This document shows, piece after piece, positions 36,932-44,003 of a stretch of 64,000 nt of DNA. Origin of the DNA: DATBDN01 sp036269895 (lineage in GTDB: Bacteria > Actinomycetota > Thermoleophilia > Solirubrobacterales > Thermoleophilaceae); the NCBI GenBank assembly GCA_036269895.1, contig DATBDN010000076.1, positions 10,815 to 74,814 of the forward strand, in the 5' to 3' direction. A program made the translations under genes and the position numbers. Below the pieces are notes generated by a model, which saw only the letters and a list, made by a program, of their open reading frames with translations, ran no database searches and was not told the DNA's origin. How positions within the stretch are numbered: position 1 is the first letter of the stretch; every line of letters begins with the position of its first letter.

Positions 36932-37894
36932 ATGCCGCCGCGTTCTCCGGGCGAAGCACCGGTCCTCGTCGCGGGCGAGGCGTTCATCGATCTCGTGCCC
37001 GCAGTCGATGGGCTGCTCGTCGCACACGACGGCGGGGGGCCGTTCAATGCGGCACGCACGATTGCCCGGCTCGGCCGGCCAGTCGCCTTCCTCGGGCGGT
37101 TGTCCACCGACAGCTACGGCCGGCGTCTCGAGCGCAGCCTGGCCGACGACGGCGTCGACACGTCGACCGTCGTCCACACCGGCGACCCGACGACGCTCGC
37201 GCTGGCGACCCTCGATCCCGATGGCGCGGCGAGCCATGCCTTCTACGCGAAGGGCACCGCGGCGCCGGGCCTGACACCGGACTCGGCGCTGGCGGCGCTG
37301 CCCGCCTCGACGCCCGTCGTCTACACCGGCAGCCTGGGCCTCGCGCTCGAGCCGATCGCGCTCGCGCTGGAGGCCGTGATCCAGGTGCTCGCGCGGCGGG
37401 CGCTGGTGGTGGTCGACCCGAACTTCCGGCCGGGCGTCGCCGCCAACGAGCTTCGTTACCGCACCCGGCTGGCTGATCTATTCGAGCTCTCCGACGTCGT
37501 CAAGCTGAGCGAGCACGACCTCGCACTGCTCAGCCCGAGGGAAGATCCGCGCGCCGCGGCGCGGGCCCTGCTCGAGACGGGCCCTGCCGTCGTGCTGCTG
37601 ACGCGCGGCGCCGAGGGTGCCGTCGTGATGACGACGGCGGGCGAGACCGACGTTCCGGCGCCGCAGGTGCACACCGCCGACACGATCGGGGCGGGTGACG
37701 CGTTCGGCGGCGCGTTTGTCGCCTGGTGGACCGCCCACGGCCTCGGGGCGCCTGATCTGCGCGACCACGAAGCGGTGGTCCACGCAACGACGTTCGCATG
37801 TCTCGTGGCTGCGAAGACCTGCGAACGGAAGGGGGCCTTCCCTCCGTTCGCATCGGATCTTCCCGAGCCGCTCGCGGGCGGCGTGAGCGGCTAG
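36932..37894 (+). CDS. PfkB family carbohydrate kinase, fructokinase-like
   Basis: 320 aa from ATG 36932. PfkB signature 1 region GGPFNAARTIARLGRPVAFLGRLSTDSYGRRL and signature 2 DTIGAGDAFGGAFVAWW, with the catalytic Asp in GAGD. VVVDPNFRPGVAAN and VLLTRGAEGAVVM complete the ATP-binding fold. Phosphorylates a sugar, most likely fructose or a related ketose, but specificity in this family is not predictable from sequence alone. It is divergent from fprA and abuts the superoxide dismutase gene tail to tail with no gap. Confidence 0.9.
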   Translation: MPPRSPGEAPVLVAGEAFIDLVPAVDGLLVAHDGGGPFNAARTIARLGRPVAFLGRLSTDSYGRRLERSLADDGVDTSTVVHTGDPTTLALATLDPDGAASHAFYAKGTAAPGLTPDSALAALPASTPVVYTGSLGLALEPIALALEAVIQVLARRALVVVDPNFRPGVAANELRYRTRLADLFELSDVVKLSEHDLALLSPREDPRAAARALLETGPAVVLLTRGAEGAVVMTTAGETDVPAPQVHTADTIGAGDAFGGAFVAWWTAHGLGAPDLRDHEAVVHATTFACLVAAKTCERKGAFPPFASDLPEPLAGGVSG

Positions 37895-38503
37895 CTAACC
37901 CTTGGCGGCTGAGTAGCGCTCGGCAACCTTGTCCCAGTTGACCACGTCCCACCAGGCCTTCAGGTAGTCAGGACGCTTGTTCTGGTACTTGAGGTAGTAG
38001 GCGTGCTCCCAGACGTCGTTGCCGAGCAGCGGCGTCTGGCCGTTCAGGACCGGACTGTCCTGGTTGGCGGTCTTCTCGAGCTTCAGCTGGCCGCCGTCGA
38101 GCACTAGCCACGTCCAGCCCGAGCCGAATTGCCCAACGCCGTTGGCCTCGAACTGCTCCTTGAACGAGTCGAACGAGTCGAACGCCTCGTTGAGCGCGTC
38201 CGCCAGCTCGCCGCTGGGCTCACCGCCGCCGTCGGCGCTCATCGACTCCCAGAAGAGCGTGTGGTTCGCATGGCCGCCGCCGTTGTTGCGGAAGACCGTC
38301 TGCTTGTCGTCGGGCAGCGACGAGAGGTTCTGCAGCACCTCCTCGACCGGCTTGCCGTCCCACTCCGTGCCGGCGATGGCGTCGTTGGCCTTGTCGACGT
38401 ACGCCTGGTGATGCTTGTCGTGGTGGAGCTGCATCGTCTGCTCGTCGATCGTGGGCTCGAGAGCGTTGTAGTCGTACGGAAGCGGCGGGACTTCGTATGC
38501 CAC
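37895..38503 (-). CDS. Superoxide dismutase, Fe/Mn type
   Basis: 202 aa. GTG start at 38503 preceded by GGGAGG. Metal ligands are visible: His in QLHHDKHHQAYV, His in NHTLFWESM, and Asp/His in the C-terminal block ending NDVWEHAYYLKYQNKRPDYL. Mn versus Fe use cannot be decided confidently; GHANHTLFW with Gly-Gly-Gly before it resembles Mn/cambialistic forms. Cytosolic detoxification of superoxide. The ribosome binding site overlaps a 12-bp palindrome (GAGGC-GT-GCCTC, 38504-38515) that could fold over it. Confidence 0.95.
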   Translation of the reverse strand: MAYEVPPLPYDYNALEPTIDEQTMQLHHDKHHQAYVDKANDAIAGTEWDGKPVEEVLQNLSSLPDDKQTVFRNNGGGHANHTLFWESMSADGGGEPSGELADALNEAFDSFDSFKEQFEANGVGQFGSGWTWLVLDGGQLKLEKTANQDSPVLNGQTPLLGNDVWEHAYYLKYQNKRPDYLKAWWDVVNWDKVAERYSAAKG

Positions 38504-38548
38504 GAGGCGTGCCTCCCTAAGTCGGAATCGCAGGTTGCCCCGCGGACC

Positions 38549-38700
38549 CTAGAGGAGACCGGGCCTTCGGGCCTTCGGCCCTTCATGATCGGGCTCCGCG
38601 CTGGAGGAGACCGGGCCTTCGGTCCTTCATGATCGGGCTCCGCCCTAGAGGAGACCGGGCCTTCGGCCCTTCATGATCGGGCTTCGCCCTAGAGGACCAC
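38549..38700. repeat. Tandem 44-bp hairpin-bearing repeat, three units plus a partial
   Basis: Units: 38549-38600 (52 bp, with an internal 8-bp GGGCCTTC duplication), 38601-38644 and 38645-38688 (44 bp each), then the first 10 bp of a fourth (CTAGAGGACC). Each unit begins CTRGAGGAGACC and holds two small hairpins, GGGCC-TTC-GGYCC and GGGC-TYC-GCCC; the second is damaged in unit 1. The array fills the gap between the superoxide dismutase gene and the upstream MFS gene, and the final CTAG contains the MFS stop codon. Possibly a REP-like element or stacked terminators for the MFS transcript. Confidence 0.85.
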
Positions 38701-39885
38701 GGCGTAGCGCCGGGCTGCGCGTGCGTGCATGTAGAAGAACGCCATCGCCGCGACGGTCGTCGCCGCTCCCGCGATCGCGTACGTTGCGCGCGCCGAGAGA
38801 AGCGCCGTCAAGACACTTCCCACGACGAAGCCGAGTCCGGGCGCCAGCTGCGCGCCGGCATCGAGCAGGCCGACTACGCGCACCTGAAGCGCCTCCGGCA
38901 CTCGCTCCTGCAAGGCGGTGATGACCGCGACCCACTGGATGCCGTTGCCGATGCCGCCAAGAAGCGAGGCTGCGCAGGCGAAGACCAGGCCGGGCGCGAC
39001 CGCCAGCCCGAAGTACGCGACGGCTACGAGCAGCGAGGCCGTGGCCGCCAGCAGCAGCAGCGGCGACCGCGCCCGCGCGAAGAGCGCGCCGCCGACCACG
39101 ATCCCGAGGCCCCAAGTGGCGAGCAGCGCGCCGTAGCCGCCGGCGCCCACCCCCAGGTCACGCTCGGCGTAGACGACCTCGATCGGGATCACCAGCATGA
39201 ACGCCAGGAGCGCGGCGGTCTGGACGGCGATCAGTGTGAACGCCAGGCGGTCCGAGCGCGCGGCCCGAAGGCCCTGGCGGAAGTGGGCCCACGCGTTCGC
39301 CGCTTCTGCCTCCGGCCGGGCGCGCGGGGTTCGCACCATCAGCACGGCGCCGACCGCGAAGCAAGCCGCGGCCGCGAACAGCGGCAGCGCTGGCGTGGTC
39401 AGCGCCGCCAGCCCTCCGCCGACCGCCGCGCCGACCGTTCCCGCCACCGCGAAACCGAGGTTGAGTGCGCTGTTGCCGGCGCGCAGCTGCCCGGCGCGGG
39501 TCAGGCGCACGGTCGCCTCGGCGCGCGTGACGCTGCGGCAGCAGACCGCGAGCGTGCCGGTGACCAGCGGCACGACGACCAGGACCGCGACCGGCAGCGG
39601 CGCCGCCAGGACCGCGAACAGGACCGCCTCGATCGCCAGGCAGATGGCCAGGCCGCGCCGCCCCGCGCGGCGGTCGATGAACGCAGCCAGCGGCTGGCTG
39701 GCGAACGCCGGGCCGAGGCGGGCTGCCACGAAGAAGGCGCCGGTTGCCAAAACGGAGCCAGAGCGTCCGAAGACGACAACCGCCAGTGCCAGCGAGGCCA
39801 GGGTCTCCCCCAGCTCCGCGAGTGTGAGGGTTCCAGCGAGGCGAGCGAGTCCGGGAAGGCGTAGCGCGCGAAGCGACTCGCGCAT
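38689..39885 (-). CDS. MFS transporter, 12-helix type
   Basis: 398 aa with about 12 hydrophobic segments; the N-terminal LRALRLPGLARLAGTLTLAELGE is common in small actinobacterial MFS exporters. SQPLAAFIDRRAGRRGL stands at the motif A position. Its ATG overlaps the stop of the HD-GYP gene (TGATG), so it is the second gene of that operon. Substrate unknown. The stop codon lies in the last copy of the 44-bp tandem repeat, so transcripts run directly into the hairpin array. Confidence 0.85.
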   Translation of the reverse strand: MRESLRALRLPGLARLAGTLTLAELGETLASLALAVVVFGRSGSVLATGAFFVAARLGPAFASQPLAAFIDRRAGRRGLAICLAIEAVLFAVLAAPLPVAVLVVVPLVTGTLAVCCRSVTRAEATVRLTRAGQLRAGNSALNLGFAVAGTVGAAVGGGLAALTTPALPLFAAAACFAVGAVLMVRTPRARPEAEAANAWAHFRQGLRAARSDRLAFTLIAVQTAALLAFMLVIPIEVVYAERDLGVGAGGYGALLATWGLGIVVGGALFARARSPLLLLAATASLLVAVAYFGLAVAPGLVFACAASLLGGIGNGIQWVAVITALQERVPEALQVRVVGLLDAGAQLAPGLGFVVGSVLTALLSARATYAIAGAATTVAAMAFFYMHARAARRYAVVL

Positions 39886-41243
39886 CAGGTCACGGCCTCG
39901 AGCAGGCTCGGCACGGCCAGCGCGCGCGCCCGCTCCTGCGCCAGCTCGCGCTCGAAGTCGGTGTCGTCGCCATGGCCGAACGCAAGCGCCTCGCTCGCGA
40001 GAACCTGCACGAAGATCTCCACCAGCTCGCCGTCCAACTGGGTGCCGGACACGCGGCGCAGCTCCGCGATCGCCTCCTGGGACGAGACTGGGTCGCGGTA
40101 CGAGTCGCGTGCCGTCATCACGTCATAGGTGTCCGCGATCGAGATCATCCGGGCCAGCCACGGCACGTCGTCGCCACGCAGGTTGTTCGGGTAGCCGGTG
40201 CCGTCGATGCGCTCGTGGTGCGCGTGGACGACCGCCGCGATGTCGGCGAACTCCTCGATCTGCGCGATCACCGACGCACCGTGCGCCGGATGCTGCTTGA
40301 CGATCTCCCACTGCTCGTCGTTCAGTGAGCCCTCCGCGAACAGGACGTGGTCGGGGAAGATCGACTTGCCGATGTCGTGGAGCAAGGCAGCAGTGTGCAC
40401 CAAGCGCTGCTCGACCGAGCTGGCGCCGGCCGCGCGCGCGATCGCCTGGGCGTAGCGGGCGACCGCCGCGGAATGACGGGCGGTCATGCTGTCGCGCAGC
40501 GACAGGCTGCGGACCATCGAGAAGAGGACGTCGACCTGGAGCGCCCGCAGACGCTCCGCGCGCAGCTGCGAGCGCTGAAGCTCGCGCAGCACGTACTGGA
40601 AGCCGAGCAGCACGAGCGCAATCAGCACGATCACCGCGACCCCAAGCTTCGGGTAGAGCGTGGCGACCGTCGCCCCGAGCAAGCCAGTCAGAATCTCGGA
40701 AGGGAGCAGCGGCACGAGGACGGTGACGATCTGCCCACGGATCGAGCGGCCGTAGAAGACGCGCTGGTGCGCGGCGATCTGGAGGAAGTTGACGAGTAGG
40801 GCGACGACGAACGCGCCCATGATTGCGCCCGCGTACGCCAGGCTTCCCACGGTCGCGTGGCTCGCGTCGGCGAGCCAGTCGAGGGTCGTGGCGCCGGCTA
40901 ACGGGAAGACTGCGTAAGCCGAGACGTTGCTGACCAGCGAGGCGACCGGCCGCCGCAGGCGCAGCCCGTCGACCAGTGCGGACAGCGTGCCGACCAGCAC
41001 ACCGCCGGCCGCCCCCGTCAGCGCGATCGCGAGGACGGTCGCGAGCAGCGAGCCGGAAACGTTGAAGCCGCGGTCGGTGACGATCGCGAAGGCGTCGCTG
41101 GCGATCGCCAGCACCAGGAAGAGGGCAACGAGCTCGAGCCCGTCGTTGCCTTGGAACGGCTCGAAGGCGAGAGCGGCCGCGACGGCCATGCCGCCCAACA
41201 GGATCTCCGCCCCGAGCATCGCGCTCTGACGCCGCCGAACCAC
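39885..41243 (-). CDS. Membrane-bound HD-GYP domain phosphohydrolase
   Basis: 452 aa, GTG start at 41243; an internal ATG follows 8 codons later. The first 230 residues form about eight membrane helices. The HD-GYP domain follows (about 245-420): RHSAAVARYAQAIARAAG, HTAALLHDIGKSIFPDHVL, KQHPAHGASVIAQI, VVHAHHERIDGTGYPNNLRG and ISIADTYDVMTARDSYR. All metal-binding His/Asp and the GYP triplet are intact, so c-di-GMP (or related cyclic dinucleotide) hydrolysis is plausible. It is preceded by an intrinsic terminator and is translationally coupled to the MFS gene. Confidence 0.92.
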   Translation of the reverse strand: MVRRRQSAMLGAEILLGGMAVAAALAFEPFQGNDGLELVALFLVLAIASDAFAIVTDRGFNVSGSLLATVLAIALTGAAGGVLVGTLSALVDGLRLRRPVASLVSNVSAYAVFPLAGATTLDWLADASHATVGSLAYAGAIMGAFVVALLVNFLQIAAHQRVFYGRSIRGQIVTVLVPLLPSEILTGLLGATVATLYPKLGVAVIVLIALVLLGFQYVLRELQRSQLRAERLRALQVDVLFSMVRSLSLRDSMTARHSAAVARYAQAIARAAGASSVEQRLVHTAALLHDIGKSIFPDHVLFAEGSLNDEQWEIVKQHPAHGASVIAQIEEFADIAAVVHAHHERIDGTGYPNNLRGDDVPWLARMISIADTYDVMTARDSYRDPVSSQEAIAELRRVSGTQLDGELVEIFVQVLASEALAFGHGDDTDFERELAQERARALAVPSLLEAVT

Positions 41244-41297
41244 CAGAGATTTATCGGTAATAGCACGGGATTCTGAAGCAATGGACCGAAACGAAAA

Positions 41298-41317
41298 GGG
41301 CCGCCCGCGGGCGGCCC
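41298..41317 (-). terminator. Intrinsic terminator, minus strand
   Basis: GGGCCGCCCGCGGGCGGCCC is a perfect 20-bp palindrome. On the minus strand it is followed by TTTTCGTTT, the U-rich tract of a Rho-independent terminator. It lies 54 bp upstream of the HD-GYP start, so it ends a separate minus-strand transcript that begins within the intergenic region, or attenuates transcription into the HD-GYP gene. Confidence 0.75.
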
Positions 41318-41347
41318 ATTCGTTTGTCCCAGAAATCCGGTGGCGAA

Positions 41348-41377
41348 CTAGTTGTTCTTGAAGCCCATGGCGTCCAT
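41348..41377 (-). other. 9-codon ORF (MDAMGFKNN) before a terminator
   Basis: On the minus strand GGGAGGT stands directly before ATG 41377 and 10 bases before a second in-frame ATG at 41368; the ORF ends at TAG 41348-41350. It is followed 30 bp later by the intrinsic terminator. The ORF could be a leader peptide, a stand-alone micro-gene, or chance. The second ATG (MGFKNN) has the better Shine-Dalgarno spacing. No known family is recognised. Confidence 0.3.
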
Positions 41378-41546
41378 ACCTCCCAAGTTCGTAGTAGCCC
41401 TGGGGTCAGCATGGTGATCGCTGCATAGGTCGGAATGACCGATTTACCGAAAACCCGCAAATTGCGGTAATACATGTCAGTAGTTAGCGAGAAATTCGGT
41501 GTCCGATTAGGAAGGACGGCATCCCCCGAATGTCTACCTCTGACGG

Positions 41547-41564
41547 TATACTTGCGCTAGCAAG
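41547..41564 (+). promoter_or_regulatory. Promoter -10 with overlapping TTGC-N4-GCAA operator (site A)
   Basis: TATACT at 41547-41552 is a good -10 element. The inverted repeat TTGC-GCTA-GCAA (41552-41563; CTTGCGCTAGCAAG with flanks) begins on its last base. The ATG of the carboxylesterase is at 41569, so the transcript would have a leader of about 10 bases or none, and no Shine-Dalgarno is present. The same repeat occurs before the MarR and YceI genes. A repressor bound here would block RNA polymerase. Confidence 0.7.
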
Positions 41565-41568
41565 CTAA

Positions 41569-42204
41569 ATGGCCTCTCTTACCTTCCTAGAACGCCCCGC
41601 CGACGGCGAACCTGACGGCCTCCTGGTCCTCCACCATGGCCGCGGCGCCGACGAGCACGATCTGCTCGGGCTGGCCGACGTTCTCGACCCGCAGCGCAGG
41701 CTGCACGTGGTCACCCCGCGTGCGCCGCTGACGCTGCCCGGATCGCCGGGCTACCACTGGTACGTCGTGCCGCGGGTGGGCTATCCAGACCCGGACACCT
41801 TCCACGCGGCATTCGACGCTCTCACCACGTTCCACGACGAGCTCTGGAAGCAGACCGGGATCGCTCCCGAGCGCACGGTCCACGGCGGGTTCTCGATGGG
41901 CTCGGTCATGAGCTACGCGACCGGGCTGAGCGGCGACCGCCCGGAGCCGGCGGGCGTGCTCGTGTTCTCGGGCTTCATCCCGACGGTCGAGGGCTGGCAG
42001 CCCGACCTCGCCCGCAACGACCTTCCGATCTTCATCGCGCACGGGCGGCGCGACCCGGTCATGAACGTCGAGTTCGCGCGCCGGGCACGCCAACTGCTCG
42101 CGGGAGCGGGCTTCGACGTCGAGTACCACGAGTCGGACGGGGCCCATTTCATCGACCCGGACCACGTCCCAAAAGCTGTCGATTGGCTCGGACGGCAGCT
42201 ATAA
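41569..42204 (+). CDS. Phospholipase/carboxylesterase family hydrolase (MhqD-like)
   Basis: 211 aa alpha/beta hydrolase of the Abhydrolase_2 type. LVLHHGRGADEHDLLGLADVL is the oxyanion region, GGFSMGSVMSYATGL the nucleophile elbow (Ser in GFSMG), and HGRRDPVMNV and SDGAHFIDPDHV supply the Asp and His of the triad. Size and motifs resemble Bacillus MhqD, which belongs to a quinone-induced regulon. The gene has an overlapping promoter/operator and an apparently near-leaderless start, and lies 15 bp upstream of the MarR gene that probably controls it. Confidence 0.88.
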   Translation: MASLTFLERPADGEPDGLLVLHHGRGADEHDLLGLADVLDPQRRLHVVTPRAPLTLPGSPGYHWYVVPRVGYPDPDTFHAAFDALTTFHDELWKQTGIAPERTVHGGFSMGSVMSYATGLSGDRPEPAGVLVFSGFIPTVEGWQPDLARNDLPIFIAHGRRDPVMNVEFARRARQLLAGAGFDVEYHESDGAHFIDPDHVPKAVDWLGRQL

Positions 42205-42216
42205 TTGCCATAGCAA
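42200..42216 (+). promoter_or_regulatory. Consensus -10 (TATAAT) with TTGC-N4-GCAA operator (site B)
   Basis: TATAAT (42200-42205) at the end of the carboxylesterase gene overlaps TTGC-CATA-GCAA (42205-42216). The MarR ATG is at 42220, so its own promoter would make a leaderless or nearly leaderless mRNA. A -35 element is not obvious. The position implies autoregulation of the MarR gene separate from read-through of the hydrolase transcript. Confidence 0.65.
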
Positions 42217-42219
42217 GTA

Positions 42220-42744
42220 ATGGCGACTCCAGCGAAAAACGACACGGCCGACAGCTGCGCTTACGTCCTCGGCGACGACGGCCTGGCCACCTGGTCGGTT
42301 ATCCACGCGGACGCGTGGATCGGCTTGCTGGAGACCCACAAGCGTCTCACGCGCGCGCTCGACGCCGAGCTCGAAGCCGAGTTCGGCCTGTCATTGAGCG
42401 GCGTCGAGGTGCTCGGGCGCCTGGCGGCGGCCGAAAGCCGAAACCTACGGCTGTCGGTACTGGCCGGCGAGTGCGGCCTCAGCCTGAGCCGGATCTCGCG
42501 CATCGTCGACGCCCTCGAGGGCCGCGAGCTCGTCGAGCGGCGCTCTTCCGCCGCCGATGCCCGCGCCGTCGAGGCGCACCTGCTGCCGGCCGGGCTGGAT
42601 CTGGTCCGCGAGGCGCAGGCCAGCCATTTCGCGTCGGTCCAGCAGCGCTTCTTCGAGCAGCTGAGCCCGGCCGAGATCGAGACTCTTGCGACCGTCTTCG
42701 GTCGCTTCGCGCCCCGCGCCGCGGCGGCCTGCTCCGAGTCGTAA
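42220..42744 (+). CDS. MarR family transcriptional regulator
   Basis: 174 aa. Winged helix-turn-helix in LRLSVLAGECGLSLSRISRIVDALEGRELVERRSSAADARAVEAHLLPAG, with the wing around SSAADARA, framed by the helical dimerisation segments typical of the family. No obvious redox cysteine near the N-terminus is seen (one Cys in the first 15 residues and one before the recognition helix). It is embedded between genes that carry TTGC-N4-GCAA sites, including its own promoter, and is the obvious candidate to bind them. Probable sensor of quinones or related electrophiles. Confidence 0.92.
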   Translation: MATPAKNDTADSCAYVLGDDGLATWSVIHADAWIGLLETHKRLTRALDAELEAEFGLSLSGVEVLGRLAAAESRNLRLSVLAGECGLSLSRISRIVDALEGRELVERRSSAADARAVEAHLLPAGLDLVREAQASHFASVQQRFFEQLSPAEIETLATVFGRFAPRAAAACSES

Positions 42745-42799
42745 CAAACCTGCTCTGACCCCGTTTGTAACGGGCGGCGGATTGGGTACCTCGGTATTG

Positions 42800-42856
42800 T
42801 TGCCAGCGCAATGTTGACAGCGCAACATTTTTGAGCTATATTGCTTGCTCTAGCAA
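42800..42856 (+). promoter_or_regulatory. Strong sigma-70-type promoter with three TTGC-N4-GCAA-type sites
   Basis: TTGACA (42814-42819), a 17-bp spacer and TATATT (42837-42842) make a near-consensus promoter for the YceI-FMN reductase operon. Inverted repeats: TTGC-CAGC-GCAA (42800-42811) just upstream of -35; TTGA-CAGC-GCAA (42814-42825) covering -35, also readable as ATGTTG-N6-CAACAT; and TTGC-TCTA-GCAA (42845-42856) at the start site. The first two are 14 bp apart. This matches repression by a dimeric regulator, probably the adjacent MarR protein. Confidence 0.75.
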
Positions 42857-42891
42857 CGTTTCTCCACTTCGCCTAGGAGGCAAAGACGAAA

Positions 42892-43422
42892 ATGAGCACC
42901 ACTGAGACCCAGGCAGTACCCGCAGGCACGTGGACCGTCGACAAGGTTCACTCCAACGTCGGGTTTGCCGTTGACTACATGGCCGGCACGTTTACCGGCT
43001 CGTTCTCGGACTTCGATGCCGAGACCCGCGACGGCGTCCTGAAGGGCTCCGCGAAGGTCGCCAGCGTCCAGGTCAAGGACCCGAATCTCGAGGCGCACCT
43101 GCAGTCGCCGGACTTCTTCGACGCCGAGCGCAACCCTGAGCTGACGTTCCAGTCGAAGTCGATCGACCGCGACGGCGACCAGCTCAAGATCGACGGTGAG
43201 ATCACGATCAAGGGCCACTCAGAGCCCGTCGAGATCACCGCCGTCATCACCGAGCCGGTCGAGGATCCCTACGGCGGCACGCGCTTCGGCCTGAAGCTCG
43301 AGGCCAAGGTCGACCGCGACAAGTTCGGCGTCAGCTGGAACAACCCGCTGCCGAGTGGCGAGCCGGCCCTCTCGAACGAGGTCACCATCCTCGCCGACCT
43401 GCAGCTGTCGAAGCAGGCGTAA
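42892..43422 (+). CDS. YceI family protein
   Basis: 176 aa with a good AGGAGG ribosome binding site. The lipocalin-like YceI barrel is clear: GTWTVDKVHSNVGFAVDYMAGTFTG, SPDFFDAERNPELTFQSKSI, GEITIKGHSEPVEITAVIT and FGVSWNNPLPSGEPALSNEV. There is no signal peptide, so it should be cytosolic, unlike E. coli YceI. The family binds polyisoprenoids or quinone-like amphiphiles in its pocket. Co-transcription with an FMN reductase 4 bp downstream, and the shared MarR-type operators, suggest a role in quinone handling. Confidence 0.93.
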   Translation: MSTTETQAVPAGTWTVDKVHSNVGFAVDYMAGTFTGSFSDFDAETRDGVLKGSAKVASVQVKDPNLEAHLQSPDFFDAERNPELTFQSKSIDRDGDQLKIDGEITIKGHSEPVEITAVITEPVEDPYGGTRFGLKLEAKVDRDKFGVSWNNPLPSGEPALSNEVTILADLQLSKQA

Positions 43423-43426
43423 CCAG

Positions 43427-43990
43427 ATGCGCGTCCTCGGCATCAGCGGCAGCCTGCGCCGCGACTCACACAACACGGCGCTCCTGCGTCACGTCGGCGA
43501 GCTGTTCAAGGCCGAGGGCGCGGAGTTCGAGATCTACGACGGGCTGCGTGACATCCCGCCGTACGACGAGGACGACGACGTAGAGAACGGTCCGGAGGCC
43601 GTCGCGCGGCTTCGCGCGGCGGTCGCCGAGGCCGACGCCGTCTTCTTCACGACGCCCGAGTACAACCACTCGATCCCGGGCGCCCTCAAGAACGCAGTCG
43701 ACTGGGTGTCCCGGCCGATCGCGACGAACCCGCTGCGCAACAAGCCGGTCGCTGTGATCGGCGCGAGCACCGGCATGTTCGGAGCCGTGTGGGCCCAGGC
43801 TGAGCTCCGCAAGGTCCTCGGCGCCACCGGCGCACGGGTGGTCGACGGCGAAGTGCCGGTCGGCCACGCGCACACACGTTTCGACGAGGAGGGTCGCCTG
43901 AACGACCCGAACCTCGAGGAGCAGGTGCTGGCGGTCGCGCAGTCGCTGCTCGGCGTGGCGCAGCCGGCGGAGAAGCAGATAGCGGCTTAG
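43427..43990 (+). CDS. NADPH-dependent FMN reductase (azo/quinone reductase type)
   Basis: 187 aa from ATG 43427, 4 bp after the YceI stop. Flavodoxin-like fold: RVLGISGSLRRDSHNTALLRHV (phosphate loop), FTTPEYNHSIPGALKNAVDWVSRP (signature) and VIGASTGMFGAVWAQAELRKVL. Two-electron reduction of quinones, azo dyes or chromate is typical, avoiding semiquinone radicals. It completes a set (carboxylesterase, MarR, FMN reductase) that recalls the Bacillus MhqR/AzoR2 regulon. An inverted repeat downstream (44015-44041) could terminate the operon. Confidence 0.93.
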   Translation: MRVLGISGSLRRDSHNTALLRHVGELFKAEGAEFEIYDGLRDIPPYDEDDDVENGPEAVARLRAAVAEADAVFFTTPEYNHSIPGALKNAVDWVSRPIATNPLRNKPVAVIGASTGMFGAVWAQAELRKVLGATGARVVDGEVPVGHAHTRFDEEGRLNDPNLEEQVLAVAQSLLGVAQPAEKQIAA

Positions 43991-44003
43991 GCGGGCAGCA
44001 CTA

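Larger units (their letters stand above)
41244..41568. other. Largest intergenic region (325 bp), lower GC than its surroundings
   Basis: Lies between the divergent HD-GYP and carboxylesterase genes. From left to right it holds a minus-strand intrinsic terminator (41298-41317), a 9-codon minus-strand ORF with GGGAGGT upstream (41348-41377), a palindrome CCGCAA-A-TTGCGG (41455-41467) and a promoter/operator for the carboxylesterase (41547-41563). A 74-codon open frame across 41251-41475 shows no coding character. The minus-strand transcript start is not evident. Confidence 0.7.

Noticed and set aside
38560..38687. Short minus-strand ORFs inside the tandem repeat (for example MKGRRPGLL)
   Set aside because: They arise from the repeated sequence, lack ribosome binding sites and are too short and variable to support as genes.
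38549..38700. CRISPR array
   Set aside because: Units are direct tandem copies of 44 bp without unique spacers, and no cas genes are near.
41251..41475. 74-codon minus-strand open frame in the 325-bp intergenic region
   Set aside because: It runs through the terminator palindrome and the 9-codon ORF, has no ribosome binding site and no protein-like pattern.
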